DNA of 64,000 bases from contig JAESUZ010002871.1 of the NCBI GenBank assembly GCA_017311185.1, forward strand, positions 558,001 to 622,000, written 5' to 3'. The stretch is from Proteles cristata cristata. Taxonomy: Eukaryota > Chordata > Mammalia > Carnivora > Hyaenidae. Of this stretch, positions 36,949 through 47,721 are shown piece after piece; position 1 is the stretch's first letter, and every line of letters begins with the position of its first letter. A model generated the notes under the pieces. That model saw nothing but the letters and a program-made list of their open reading frames with translations. It made no database searches and was not told the DNA's origin. A program made the position numbers and the translations under genes.

Positions 36949-38284
36949 TAGAACAACCAGCTTGAGAGTCCCCTTCTTGCTGTGGAGAGCTGGATGTGAG
37001 ATTGTAGGGAACCTGGAGAAAGTTAGACACGTGATTCTAATATCAGCGCTGCCATCAACACAGAGTAAGTCAGGAGAAGGTATATTTAATCTAAGAAAGA
37101 TGTCCAGATGGGCCCTGTAGGCCTTTGGCATTCTCCGTGTGATCAGGTAACTCTGGTCACACATAAGAGGAACAAGTGGCTGTTTGATCTGTGCACTAGG
37201 ATGACAGTTGCCTGGGAAAACCACTTGTCGTAACCAGTGGCCACCTCTCAGAGATGTAAACCCAGTGACCAAGACTAGAAACGTCATTTCTGCATGTCCC
37301 ACAGAAAATGCTATGATGCTTTGAACACATGGACATCAGCACAGACCAAGAACCCAAAAGACAATGTTTAGGAACCTGGGGCCCATTAGGGCACACCCTA
37401 AAATGTGCAGGGAACACTGATCCATACACAAGAAAAGAATTGTGAATCAAAGATTTAAGTTACTTGGCTGCACAGGTGATTGGGAAACAATGCACTATGA
37501 TGTTCCTACCAAATTCATTTCTCTTCCAGGTACACCTTACACTTATTTTCTGAATGAGAGATTGTTTTCCCTCTGACATCATACTGAACTAGCTCACAGG
37601 AGATGTGCCTCCCTACATGACTCACTTTTAAGACGAAGATCTGCTTTGGGTCTTTAATACGAGATGAAGAGTGGTATTGGGCCACTGTATGTTAGCCTTC
37701 TCTGTTGTTTTAATTAGCACCAGTCTACAAATACTCAGCTTTGGGTGGTTGGTCCAAGAAACCCTTGGCCGTACCCTGTAAGAGAGGTCTTGCCTGTCAG
37801 TCCGATAATTGGCTGGTGGAAGATTAAAGCGCCGAGTTTATCTGGAGCAAATGCAATAAAGTTAAGCCTAACAAGAGACCTTGTCTGGGAGTCAATATAA
37901 AGGTTGTAGATTAAATTAAGCTTATCTAATTTAACTGTGCTCAGTACTCTGAGGATGGGAAGTAACACCTTGTGTCTTATACCTTCTGCTGCCCAGGAAG
38001 GGGCAGACTTTGTGGCTGCAAATCCCACAAGATCTGTAGCTGGTCCTGGGTGCTGAGTTTGCAACATTGCCTCAGCTCATCACAGCATTTGGATGTCATT
38101 ACAACACTGGAATGTAGTTAGACACTTAGGCTTGTTTTTAAAGTGATGGTAAGTAAGTGGAACAGAAATGACATCAATTAGCAGCACACAGCAGTAGCTG
38201 TCTAGCGCGTCTGCCTATAGACTAACGAAGACTAGTGGGATATTTGAGGATGCGGTCACCTCAGATCATCTCCGACAGCTTGTT

Positions 38285-38400
38285 CATTTTGCTGATGTGG
38301 GAACAGAAAGGGCAGACATCTTGCTCATGTCACACTGCTGGTGGGTGACAGAGCCAGGATGAGAACCTCTGGACCTCCTAGCCAAGGCCCTTACAGGCTG
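38285..38400 (-). repeat. MIR fragment
   Basis: Reverse MIR remnant: TGATGTGGGAACAGAAAGGG, GGTGACAGAGCCAGGATGAG. Confidence 0.45.
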
Positions 38401-38775
38401 TCCAGGCCCAAATCACTGTGCTTATTCTGATTTTGGGAGAACAGAGGCAGATGCAAGGGGTTTGTACCCCCTTGCCCATGCAGTTAGGTTTGCCCAACTG
38501 GAAAGCTGTGAGGTTGGGTGAGAGATGAGGGATCAGGTCAAACAGGACAGAAAGGAGGTTTCTCGGGATTCTATGTGCTGGAGCTAGCCTTTTCTGGGTC
38601 TGGCCCTTGATTCTATTTTTCTGGCTGCTGTTCCTCATTGGTGGAGTGCTGCTCCAAGCAGTGGCTGACTGCTTTCCTGGTTGCCATGGAGAAGATGGCA
38701 CCACAGACCCTCCTTACTTGCTCATCAGAAGGGGGAAGCCAGCCTACCATCCAGATCAATACATGGAACATCTCA

Positions 38776-39023
38776 GGGCACCTGGGTGGCTCAGTCTGTT
38801 AAGTGTCTGACTTCAGCTCAAGTCATGATCTTGTAGTTTGTGGGTTCGAGCCCCGCATCGGGCTCTGTGCTGACAGCTAGGAGCCTGGAGCCTGCTTTGG
38901 ATTCTGTGTTTCCCTCTTTCTCTGACCCTCCCTTGCTCATGCTCTCTCTCTCTCTCTCTCAAGAATAAATAAACGTTAAAAAAATTTTTAAATAATTATT
39001 AAAAGGTAAACTATTTTTTAAAA
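38776..39023 (+). mobile_element. Feline-type tRNA-Lys SINE with long A-rich tail
   Basis: Head GGGCACCTGGGTGGCTCAG, B box GGTTCGAGCCCCGC. The tail AATAAATAAACGTTAAAA is followed by about 45 bp of AT-rich sequence. Target duplication ATACATGGAACA(T/C)CTC at 38759-38774 and 39024-39039. Confidence 0.93.
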
Positions 39024-40042
39024 ATACATGGAACACCTCTGGTGACAAGCAGAAGTGTCACTATCAGCCTATGTGCCATGATCTGGCCTGTAATTTGTAC
39101 CCCTTAAGTTCCTAAGAAAGGCATTTTGTTGACTGAGAAATAAGATACACCCTATCAGCAAATTATTGTCAATTCCTAAAGGCAATGCACTGCTTTTTCC
39201 ATGTTACTTTGCAAAAACAGAAGAGATATCATGCAGAAACAGCATTCCCTTTTGTATCTAGGACATGACCTTGTCTCGTAACATTCTTCATCCCATCAGT
39301 ACACTTGAGAGTCTAGCTTTGGTTCTTTCAACATCTCCCTTTGAAACCAGAATCATTGATGAGATGGTTTAGCTTCTACAGAGATTTGTTCCAAAGAAGT
39401 ATCTGCAGGCAAGACTCTCAAGACACCATAAAATTGTGTGGACTAGAGTACTGATTGGATTGATTAACTCAGACTCGAGGTTGGATAAAAATGAGACCCA
39501 GGCAGGACCGAAAAATCAAATGCTCTAATTGATTTTATGCGTGCAGAATGACACACATACACTCCAGAGCACGCTATAATGAATCTGCATGCTGTGTGCC
39601 TATGGATTTCACAGCAGATCAATTATACCACCCCGTCACTTTGGTTTCTTAAACCCTGCAGCCGCTGAGCCAATCCGTGACTATGGTGTGAGGGCTTGGG
39701 AGACGGGCTAAAAGGGGCCGAGACCGTGAGGTCTGCAGTCCTTCACAGTCCCTTCAGGAGACAGCACGACAGCACATGTGCATCCACACATGCCACGGGG
39801 CTCCTTTCAGGGTATGGGGCTTTCTGGACCCTGAGCGTGACCACTGGGCTGGAACTCCAAAGCCCTGGTTTCAATTAAGTTTAAGTGGATTTGACTAAAA
39901 GTTTGAACTGATACTAATTGGTTTTCAAAACACTGGGTTTTGAACAAGAAGCGTTCTGGTCTTGCCCGTGGACGGATGCACCCTACTCTGAACATGCTCC
40001 TGGGAGAAGCAAGGGCAGGCACGGTGCCCCCTCGCCCCTTAC

Positions 40043-40172
40043 CTGGCCGGGCAGGGATCCAAACTGCAAGACTTGAGGAGCTGTGGGGGCCGGCGGCTGG
40101 TCACGCACAAGTTCTCATCAGCGGGCTCCCGCGTCTGTTTGTTCAGGCAGCTCACCACAGCCTCCTGAACAC
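40043..40172 (-). CDS. ADAMTSL1: ADAMTSL1 internal exon: core of a TSR
   Basis: Small 130-bp internal exon. It has 2 bases completing the Gly codon left by the 47.7 kb exon, 42 full codons, and 2 bases (AG) of a split Arg codon. The protein begins VQEAVVSCLNKQTREP and ends SCSLDPCPA. It supplies four of the six cysteines of the TSR whose first two lie in the preceding exon (CSESC), so the domain is split over two exons. The acceptor is TGTACGCAG|GT and the donor CCAG|GTAAGG. No stop codon occurs in the required phase, and both junction phases match the neighbours, which makes a chance match very unlikely. The exon has no start codon in frame and is CpG-richer than the surrounding intron. Differences from remembered human sequence are conservative (ADEN for AEEN, SCSL for SCNL). 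Confidence 0.95.
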
Positions 40173-40746
40173 CTGCGTACAAATCACACTGTCAGGCCAC
40201 AGTGGGCGTGTGGGGGGTGATGAAGTGTAGACAAGGCGGCTGGTGGGAGGCCTCTGTGATTGGTAGGACCCTGGCTGCATGTCGGAGATTGCAGCTTAAA
40301 GCCCAGGACTGCCCGTCTTGTAGGCATCTCTCGATCAGGGAGAAAGCACTCTAGAGCTTGAGCCTCTGGAAATGTGCCCCTTGAGGAGGGCCACTTCCGT
40401 CACGAGAGCTGGCCTTCGGTACTGACCAAGTGCTTTAAAAAAATGCCACCAAAGCTATAAAGCTGCCAAAGCCGAAGTGTGATAATTTAATGCAGAAAAG
40501 GGCAGGGTGACCAAAATAAAAAATGTCCCCAAGACCTCCACACATTATATTTTCATCAACAGGCAACTGTTGTATTTGGAAGGGAGGCCAAGAGCTGTGT
40601 TTTAATATACAATATTCTGTAAACTGCTGTTTCTCCAGGGGCCTCGCATTGAGGACTCCAATCTTTGTCGGTTTCCTTTGAATTCTAGTTCATTTCTTTA
40701 AGAACCTAGGCAGCTTTGGAAGTTGGAACAAAGAACGAGAATGAGA

Positions 40747-40956
40747 GGGGCGTCTGGGTGGCTCAGTTGGTTGGCGTCCGACTTCAGCTCAGGTCATGAT
40801 CTCACGGTCCATGAGTTCGAGCCCTGCGTCAGGCTCTGTGCTGACAACTCAGAGCCTGAAGTCTGCTTCAGATTCTGTGTCCCCTCTCTCTCTTCCCCTT
40901 CCCCACGCACACTCTGTTTCTCTCTGTCTCTCAAAAATGAATAAACGTTAAAAAAA
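40747..40956 (+). mobile_element. Feline-type tRNA-Lys SINE
   Basis: Head GGGGCGTCTGGGTGGCTCAG, B box AGTTCGAGCCC, tail AATGAATAAACGTTAAAAAAA. Short target duplication GAGAATGAG on both sides. Confidence 0.92.
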
Positions 40957-41239
40957 TGAGAATGAGGTGCACAATGACTATATCCATGAAACACAATCTT
41001 TTCTGCATCTGTGGGAAATAATGTTCTCATGAACACTTGTGTGTCTCTGACACAGAGCAAGTAAAACACGAGTCTGAGCAGTGGCTGGTGCAGTTATTGG
41101 CAGGTCTTCCAAGGTGGTGTGCAGGACCTATTATAGAGACCTTAATGGAGCAAGGAAACATTTAGGTGGGTATGGCAATGACTAGACATTTCATTCGAGT
41201 GCCCACGGTCATAGTAAGAGTCAAAATCCACAGGTGGGA

Positions 41240-41640
41240 CATTAGCCAGGTGCCAATGCTAAGAGCTTGACATGCACCACACAATTCTTTTTAACTCTAT
41301 GAGGTGAGTGGTATTTGTATCCCATTTTACAGATAAAGAAACTGAGGCTTAGAAAGGTGGACCATGGGGGAGAAGAAGGGAGGAAATTGGGGGGAGAAAG
41401 GGAGGGAGGCAAACCATGAGAGACTCTTGAATGTTGAGAACAAACTGAGGACTGATGGGTATGGGGGAGAGGGGAAGGGGGGGTGATGGGCATGGAGGAG
41501 GGCTCTTGTGGGGATGAGCACTGGATATGGAAAACAACTTGACAATAAACTATTTAAAAAAAAAAGAAAGGTGAAGCGACTTGCTAAGGTCATGTAGTTG
41601 ATAATCAGTGATGCAGTGCCTTAGCACTGGAGCTTCTAAT
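41240..41640 (-). repeat. MIR split by a LINE-1 3' end
   Basis: Left half: ATTTTACAGATAAAGAAACT, GAGGCTTAGAAAGGTG. Right half: GAAGCGACTTGCTAAGGTCA, TGTAGTTGATAATCAGTGAT. The LINE-1 end sits between identical AGAAAGGTG copies. Confidence 0.8.
41360..41574 (+). mobile_element. LINE-1 extreme 3' end, about 215 bp, inserted in a MIR
   Basis: Same 3' UTR as the 19-20 kb copy (GAGACTCTTGAATGTTGAGA, GGGATGAGCACTGGATATGG, ACAATAAACTATTTAAAAAA). Flanked by AGAAAGGTG at 41351-41359 and 41575-41583; MIR sequence continues on both sides. Confidence 0.92.
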
Positions 41641-42062
41641 GACAGTATTAACATTTAAAAATATTAAAAGGCTGCTTATATCTACTAGAGATCTTCAGGA
41701 ATAACCTAGACATTTGTCTGGGATCATTTCAGCAGAGGGCAGTGTCAGGAAGAGGCGATATGGGATATTCTTGATACTCAGTTTTCAGTCATGCCTAGCT
41801 GTGTATAAAAACATATGTACATCTTAATATATCTACGTGTAGTTAAATATTTGTATATGATTTTGGCAGGGTACATGACAACCTATATAATTAGTTTTAT
41901 GTATAAATACACATTCATTTTCCTGTTCTTATTTTGTCTTTATCAAAAGCACCTAATATATACAACTGTCCCATTGGTTATTAGCCCTTCTCCTTCCCTC
42001 CTGCTATCTACCCCATTATTTCTCCAAGGAGTTATTACTCCAATAAACAGGCTAACGTTCCC

Positions 42063-42293
42063 TTTTTTGATGTTTATTTATTTTTGAGAGAGAGAGAGAG
42101 GCAGAGCAAGCAGGGGAGGGTCAGAGAGAGAGGGAGACACAGAATTGGAAACAGGCTCCAGGCTCTGAGCTGGCTGTCAGCCAGCTGGCTGTCAACTGGC
42201 TGACAGCCCCGACGTGGGGCTCGAACCCATGAACTGTGAGATCATGACCTAAGTGAAAGTCGGACGCATAACTGACTAAGCCACCATGCACCC
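42063..42293 (-). mobile_element. Feline-type tRNA-Lys SINE, upstream member of a tandem pair
   Basis: Reverse copy ending CTGACTAAGCCACCATGCACCCC. It contains an abnormal CTGGCTGTCA-type duplication forming a 13-bp inverted repeat (42172-42184 with 42196-42208). It abuts a second SINE. The pair shares one outer duplication, AACAGGCTAA(C/A)GTT, at 42046 and 42482. Confidence 0.92.
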
Positions 42294-42481
42294 CTATGTT
42301 TATTCATTTTTGAGAGAGAGAGAGACAGAGCAAGTAGGGGAGGGGCAGAGAGAGAGGGAGACACAGAATCCGAAGCAGGCTCCAGGCTCTGAGCAGACAG
42401 AGCCTGATGTGGGGCTCGAATCCACAAACTGAGAGATCATGACCTGAGCCAAATTAAATGACAGAGCTACTCAGGTACCCC
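42294..42481 (-). mobile_element. tRNA-Lys SINE, second member of a tandem pair
   Basis: Same orientation and directly adjacent: TATGTTTATTCATTTTTGAG, GA-rich body, TCCGAAGCAGGCTCCAGGCT, ending GAGCTACTCAGGTACCCC. Parts of the body and head are shortened. Confidence 0.9.
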
Positions 42482-42559
42482 AACAGGCTAAAGTTTCCTA
42501 AGGTGATGTTATACTCACTGAGGTCACTCAGAAAGACTGATGTTTAAAAAGTGACTTTT

Positions 42560-42774
42560 GGGGTGCCTGGGTGGCTCAGTTGGTTAAATATCTGATTCTT
42601 GATTTCAGCTCGGGTCATGATCTCATGGTTATGACACTGAGCCTTGCTTCAGGCTCTGCGCTGGTGTGGAGAATGCTTAAGATTCTCTCTCTTTCTCTTT
42701 CTCTCTCTCTGTCTCTCTCTCTCTCCCTCTGATCCTCCCCAGCTTGCACTCCCTCTTTCTCTCTCTCTCTCTAG
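42560..42774 (+). mobile_element. Feline-type tRNA-Lys SINE, CT-rich
   Basis: Head GGGGTGCCTGGGTGGCTCAG, long CT-rich body, no clear AATAAA tail. Target duplication AAAAAGTGAC(A)TTTT at 42546-42559 and 42775-42789. Confidence 0.9.
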
Positions 42775-42790
42775 AAAAAGTGACATTTTA

Positions 42791-42978
42791 TTTATTATTT
42801 ATTTTTTAAAGTTTATTCATTTGAGAGAGACAGAGACAGCATGAGTTGGGGAGGGGCAGAGAGAGAAAGGGAGAGAAAGAATCCCACGTAGGCTCCACGC
42901 TGCTAGCGTAGAGCCTGATCAGGGCTTCAAGCCCTGAAACTGTGAGCCACTTAATGGGCTGAGCTACCCAGGTGTTAG
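42791..42978 (-). mobile_element. tRNA-Lys SINE at the same target site as its neighbour
   Basis: Reverse copy: TTTATTATTTATTTTTTAAA, GGGGAGGGGCAGAGAGAG, GGGCTGAGCTACCCAGGTG. Its target duplication AAAGTGACATTTTA (42777-42790 and about 42980-42993) is the right-hand duplication of the preceding plus-strand SINE. Confidence 0.88.
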
Positions 42979-43424
42979 GAAAGTGACATTTTAAAGCCAG
43001 AATCTGATGCACCTTTCCCAGAAGTCTGATGAATTTAACATTTTAAAAATCACTGCATTTACTGTGAGTACATGCATGTAAATTTTCTATTTCCTAAGCT
43101 TTTCATGAGCTTTAAAATTTAAATATATCATGATCCGTTCAGGGTGGAGCATTTGTGGTTTCTACTACATTCAAGCTCTCCCACCATATTTCATAATGCT
43201 GGCTCCAGGGTGCTCCTCTCTTGGTTGCAGCTGGGATGAGCCATTTAAAACTCATGGTATGATGAGATAGCAAAACATTTCATGAGGAATTGTTGAAATC
43301 ATCACTGATACTTCCTCTTGGGAAAGTCTGGCATTATTAAGGTAATGATGACAAGGTGCTGGATGAAGCAAACTCTTCTATATAGAATCTAGAGCTGGTG
43401 TTATAGTAGAAATTAGGCTTTCAG

Positions 43425-43647
43425 AGGCGACTGGGTGTCTCAGTCGGTTAAGCATCCAACTTTGACTCAGGTCACAATTTCACAGTTTGTGAGTTCAAGC
43501 CCCACATCGGGCTCTGTGCTGACAGCTGAGAGCCTGGAACCTGTTTCAGATTCTGTGTCTCCCTCTTTCTCTGTCCTTCCTCTGCTCACGCTGTCTCTCT
43601 CTGTCTCTCAAAAATAAATCAACATTAAAAAAATAATAAAAAAAAGA
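43425..43647 (+). mobile_element. Feline-type tRNA-Lys SINE
   Basis: Head AGGCGACTGGGTGTCTCAG, body GGGCTCTGTGCTGACAGCTG, tail AAAAATAAATCAACATTAAA. Target duplication A(T/C)TTAGGCTTTCA at 43411 and 43648. Confidence 0.92.
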
Positions 43648-44590
43648 ACTTAGGCTTTCAATTCATTTGCATACCTGGGAATATTCAAGAGATTCTAAAT
43701 GTCACTCTAAAATGAAGTTTGGCTTTCTTCGGCTACTGAACACCTTATGAAATTGAGTCGATGACATCAGCAGGAAGTGATCACAGGTCCTGTCACCTCC
43801 CCTACTTGAAAGGGGTCTAGGTGTGGAGCTGGGTGAGTGGTGTGCTCTGCTTCTCCTCTGTGAACTCCTAGTTCATAAAACTGAAGTCCTTCTATCACTG
43901 CAAAGAACAAGTGTCTCAAGGGCTAGCATTTCTAAAAGAACATCAGTATTGTCCTCTTAGATAGGCAAGTGGAACACAAATTCACATGACCCCAAACCAA
44001 TAAAGCATAGCTCAAGATAAGTTTCACCTCAGAGTTACTGAATTTGAATCTAACATATTATAAAACAAACAAAATACTATGCCTCCGCGGCACTGGGTAA
44101 ATGTCTATTGCCATAGGGGCCCGTTGCCTCGTATTCTTAGGTGGGGCCTGGCATGCTGAGGGAAACTCAGGACAGAGCTCTGTCATTTTAAGGAGTATCT
44201 GGGACCAGCCCTGTGGTCAACACACAATACATTTTTGTGGCATGATGTGGTCAAATGCCTCAAGGGCAGCGCATTGTAAGCACAGTGCTGTTTGGGCCAA
44301 GGGGGGTGGTGGGAGAGGGCTGCCTTGGGGAAGGCACATGGAGGGTGGGGGGCGGGGGGCGTCCTGGAATGGGGAGTATGGGAAGTCACAGGAGGGAGGG
44401 CATGTGAAGACCTCACCTGTGAGGTCACAGCATACTTGGCCTAGTGGAGTTGGCCAGGATGTGAGAAGTTGGCTCATTCAGTGTGAGCTCTTTCCTAACA
44501 GGCTAATATAGGCACTTAGAAGGACGTTTTAAACCAACACAGACCACATATTTAAGTACAGGACTTCATGATTTCAAATTTTCCTTTCTT

Positions 44591-44817
44591 TTTTTTTTTT
44601 TTTAAATGTTTTTTTATTTATTTCTAGGAGAGAGAGAGAGAGACAGTGTGAGCAGGGGAGGGTCAGAGAGAGAGGGAGTGACAGACTCTGAAACAGGCTC
44701 CAGGCTCTGAGCTGGCAGTCAGCACAGAGCCCGACGCGAGGCTCGAACCCACGAACCGCGAGATCATGACCTAAGCGAAAGTCGGACGCTTAACCGACTA
44801 AGCCACCCAGGCGCCCC
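44591..44817 (-). mobile_element. Feline-type tRNA-Lys SINE, young copy with perfect 17-bp target duplication
   Basis: Full-length reverse copy: long T tract, TTCTAGGAGAGAGAGAGAG, CCCGACGCGAGGCTCGAACC, ending CTAAGCCACCCAGGCGCCCC. Intact CpG-containing tRNA-like head. Perfect duplication TCAAATTTTCCTTTCTT at 44574-44590 and 44818-44834. Confidence 0.96.
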
Positions 44818-47049
44818 TCAAATTTTCCTTTCTTGACAGAAACAAAGGAGAGGGCTCATGAGGAAGGGGAGCAGCAGGTATAAGACTTCACCTTTGGTTC
44901 TTGCCCAAGTAAATTTCAAGTTTTCCCTCAGCTGGGTTTTAATGCTGGTTTTACCATCTAGGAGTTCAATGTAATAAAGCTGTTCAGGTTCAAAGCCACT
45001 CTCCTTGACCACACCTATTAGTTCACATGTGGGAAATTAAAATATAACAAGGAGATGATAGTGGGATGAGGGGCACATATCTGAGCAGGTTAGGCTCACT
45101 TTCAATCTTCCAGAAAATGGGATTTTCAGTGTTTATATCTCCCAGAAGAGCATAATTGTTACATGATATTTGATGACAGCTTGGGGAAACACAGCCACCA
45201 ACTATAGCCTAAATGACTAAACTAGTTCCTTCTGGTTGCTACCTCTGCTAGGTGGAGGGTTCCTTCTGTATCTATCCAGTTTTAGCTCTTGAGATATAAG
45301 GAAGACAATAAAATTAGCCTGACCAGGCTTACAACCCGAAATTGATTTAAACGTTATCTGTTAATCCTGCACATTTTTGGTCGGCTTCAGCAAGAATGAT
45401 TAAAAGTATATATAACCTTATGGGTTATATTTTGGTGAAAGATCAAAGTAGCACAATGTTACTGTCAAGCACTGACTTCAAAATATACATGTCCCATATA
45501 GCGAAATGATTTTTTAGTGCATATGGGCATCATATGGACCATATAACCCAACCATATTTTCACCACTTTGGAATTTTCAACTCTAACATTTTAGGTGTAA
45601 ATATATTACCTTGGCACAGTTACATAAGTGTAGGTAAGTGTGCAGAGTTGTTGACAGTTAAAGACATAAGACATTTCAGTAACTTTACCCTGCCTTGGAT
45701 ATAAAGGATGTACAATTTATGTTAGACAAAGACACTCAGTTCCTACAGGCAGAGATCAATTGTATATCAAACCTCCAAATCTTATTTCCAAATCAGTATC
45801 TTCTGAAAACATTTGAAATTAAAACCATTCCACATACTCTCTACATGTTGAGTTTTATACCGCTGGTTGATCCACAGAGTGGCTAGATAAAGGTATCTGG
45901 TTATTTATGATTCCATTACTGCATCTATTTTTTCCATCTGCTCATAAAGTTCCAGGCTTGACTTGTAACTGAGAACCAGAACTGAGAGACCATAAGTAAA
46001 AAATCTTTTTCAAAACAAATTCATTTTGGACTAGGGATAATGATTGTTCCTTTCAGGTGATCATGGAAATTGGGGCTAAACACACACCATCTGAATGCTT
46101 GAGTCACCTGTTATAATGGAAAGAAGCAATTGTGGCTATAGGCTGTGATCTTTCCACCTGACTTCTCTGTTCCTTCCTGGACTCAGAGATCATTGAAGCT
46201 TGTTTAACACTTCTCCCTTCATAAGCATAGAAGAAAAGATGTCCTCAATGTGTGTGGAGAAGACCACAAGGACAGAGATTAGCAGAGTTCCAGGAAACTC
46301 TTCCAGAATCAGATGGAAAGTTTTCGGTTTTAAAATAACAGGGGCCTCCATTAAGACACTGGAGAATTTCACGGTTTGAAACTGGAAGACTTAGAAACAA
46401 ACAATCTCAAGGTCATCACCGTTAAATGCTTGCTATATGATCTGATGGAGAAAATGGATTCTTTGCTAGTATTGACTTGTTCCACTAGTCATTCCTTTTC
46501 AACTGCATGTGAATCTTTTGGGCACGTGTACTTGTTCGTTCTCACTAAGGATAAAAGACGCCTTTTTGAAAGAGTTTCCAAAATGTCATGGTTTAGAAGC
46601 CATTTTTGGCAAATAATTTTAATTCTTTTTTATACTGGTTGAGAAACTTTGCTGGCAACACAGCCATAAGGTGCCAAAGGGGTAACAACTGAGAGAAGTT
46701 TGGCAAGGAAACTAGCCAGTATTTTCCTCACCTCTCAAAAGCTCTCTTGGGAGCAGACATGGGAGGCAGTGGCTTTATGGATCTAATGTGTGTTCTGTTG
46801 TGAAAGAAAGATCGTAACCTTGAAGAATTTCATTGTTGATTTAAATGCCTTCCTTCTCCCTCACAATGCCATCTATAGCACCTGACATAAAGAATTCCTG
46901 AATCTGTTATCGCTGTGGAAAATCCCTAAAGGAATCAGGTCAATATACACGCAGGCATTTAACATTAGTTAAATAATAATCGTGAGTGGGGAAAGCTTCA
47001 GGAATTCTCTAAGTGCTTAAGTCAATGCAGTATGCTGGAAAGACTCTAG

Positions 47050-47185
47050 ACAGGGAAATAAATAAATAGCAGGCCTAATCCCAGCTGTCGTTCATTAGCT
47101 GTGTGATTTCCAGTCCCTCAGCATCTTTGGGCCTTCATTTTCTCACCTGTAAAATGGTCAGACTTTAAAGTCCTTTCCTGCTGCA
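47050..47185 (+). repeat. MIR fragment
   Basis: Forward MIR: TCATTAGCTGTGTGATTTCC, TTCATTTTCTCACCTGTAAA, ATGG. Confidence 0.6.
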
Positions 47186-47721
47186 GGTAAGCACACTGTT
47201 AAGTGCCCTTTATACACCCTTTTCCCCCTGTAAAGAGGTACTGCTTTGGAAAATCAGTTGAGTAAATCAGCACGGGTAGGGGGTGGGGGGCTCTAACCCA
47301 TTCTGGGGAAGAGCAGAATGTTTTGTCATCTTGGGCTCTGGTCCATACCACATGCACTAAAGCAAGGACACAGATAAATAAAACTGAATGTTAAGAGCAC
47401 TGCCAGGTCAGTGTCAGCTGCGTTTCTCAGTCAGATACCCTAGGATATATTGCAAAACATCAGAACGACAACTGAAAGTAAAAGTATGAGTGGTGTTGGC
47501 CACTCACAGCTGACAGTCTGAGCGCTACTCAAGCCCAAAGAGAAAGACATCTGTGTTTCATTCAGTATGCTTTCCATTTAGAACGGCTTCCTCCCCTCCT
47601 CCCCCTGCTTATCATTCCTGGACTAGAGGCGGTCATGTGACGAAGTCTCCTGCAGGGAGGGAGGGTAAAGAAAAGGGACAAGGAGATGGTGGGGGTCTGT
47701 GCCAAAGTCCCCCCTTCTTAC

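Larger units (their letters stand above)
6280..40042 (-). other. ADAMTSL1: ADAMTSL1 intron, 33,763 bp
   Basis: Complete intron between the 130-bp and 211-bp exons, splitting an Arg codon. Donor GTAAGG, acceptor TTCCCAG. It contains most of the window's interspersed repeats (listed separately) and several microsatellites. Stretches without a recognised repeat include 6280-7390, 13400-15480, 17290-18990, 22050-23080, 24700-26800, 31110-32360, 33700-35520, 35860-36630, 36950-38280 and 39040-40040. Open reading frames there are short, mostly unmatched to anything I know, and not supported as genes. Confidence 0.9.
40173..47721 (-). other. ADAMTSL1: ADAMTSL1 intron, 7,549 bp
   Basis: Complete intron between the 302-bp and 130-bp exons, interrupting a Gly codon in the middle of a TSR. 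It starts GTAAGA and ends TACGCAG on the minus strand. It holds a SINE at 40.7 kb, a MIR broken by a LINE-1 end at 41.3 kb, a cluster of five SINEs between 42.0 and 43.7 kb, a young SINE at 44.6 kb and a MIR fragment at 47.1 kb. From 44.9 to 47.0 kb I see no recognisable repeat or gene. Confidence 0.9.

Noticed and set aside
36826..37302. 158-codon minus-strand frame, the longest in the window
   Set aside because: It runs through the head of a SINE (ending GAWVA) and across a CA microsatellite. The rest has no recognisable domain.
44101..44511. 136-codon plus-strand frame
   Set aside because: Gly-rich low-complexity translation of a GGGGCGGGGGG-type tract, with overlapping frames on the other strand and no known family.
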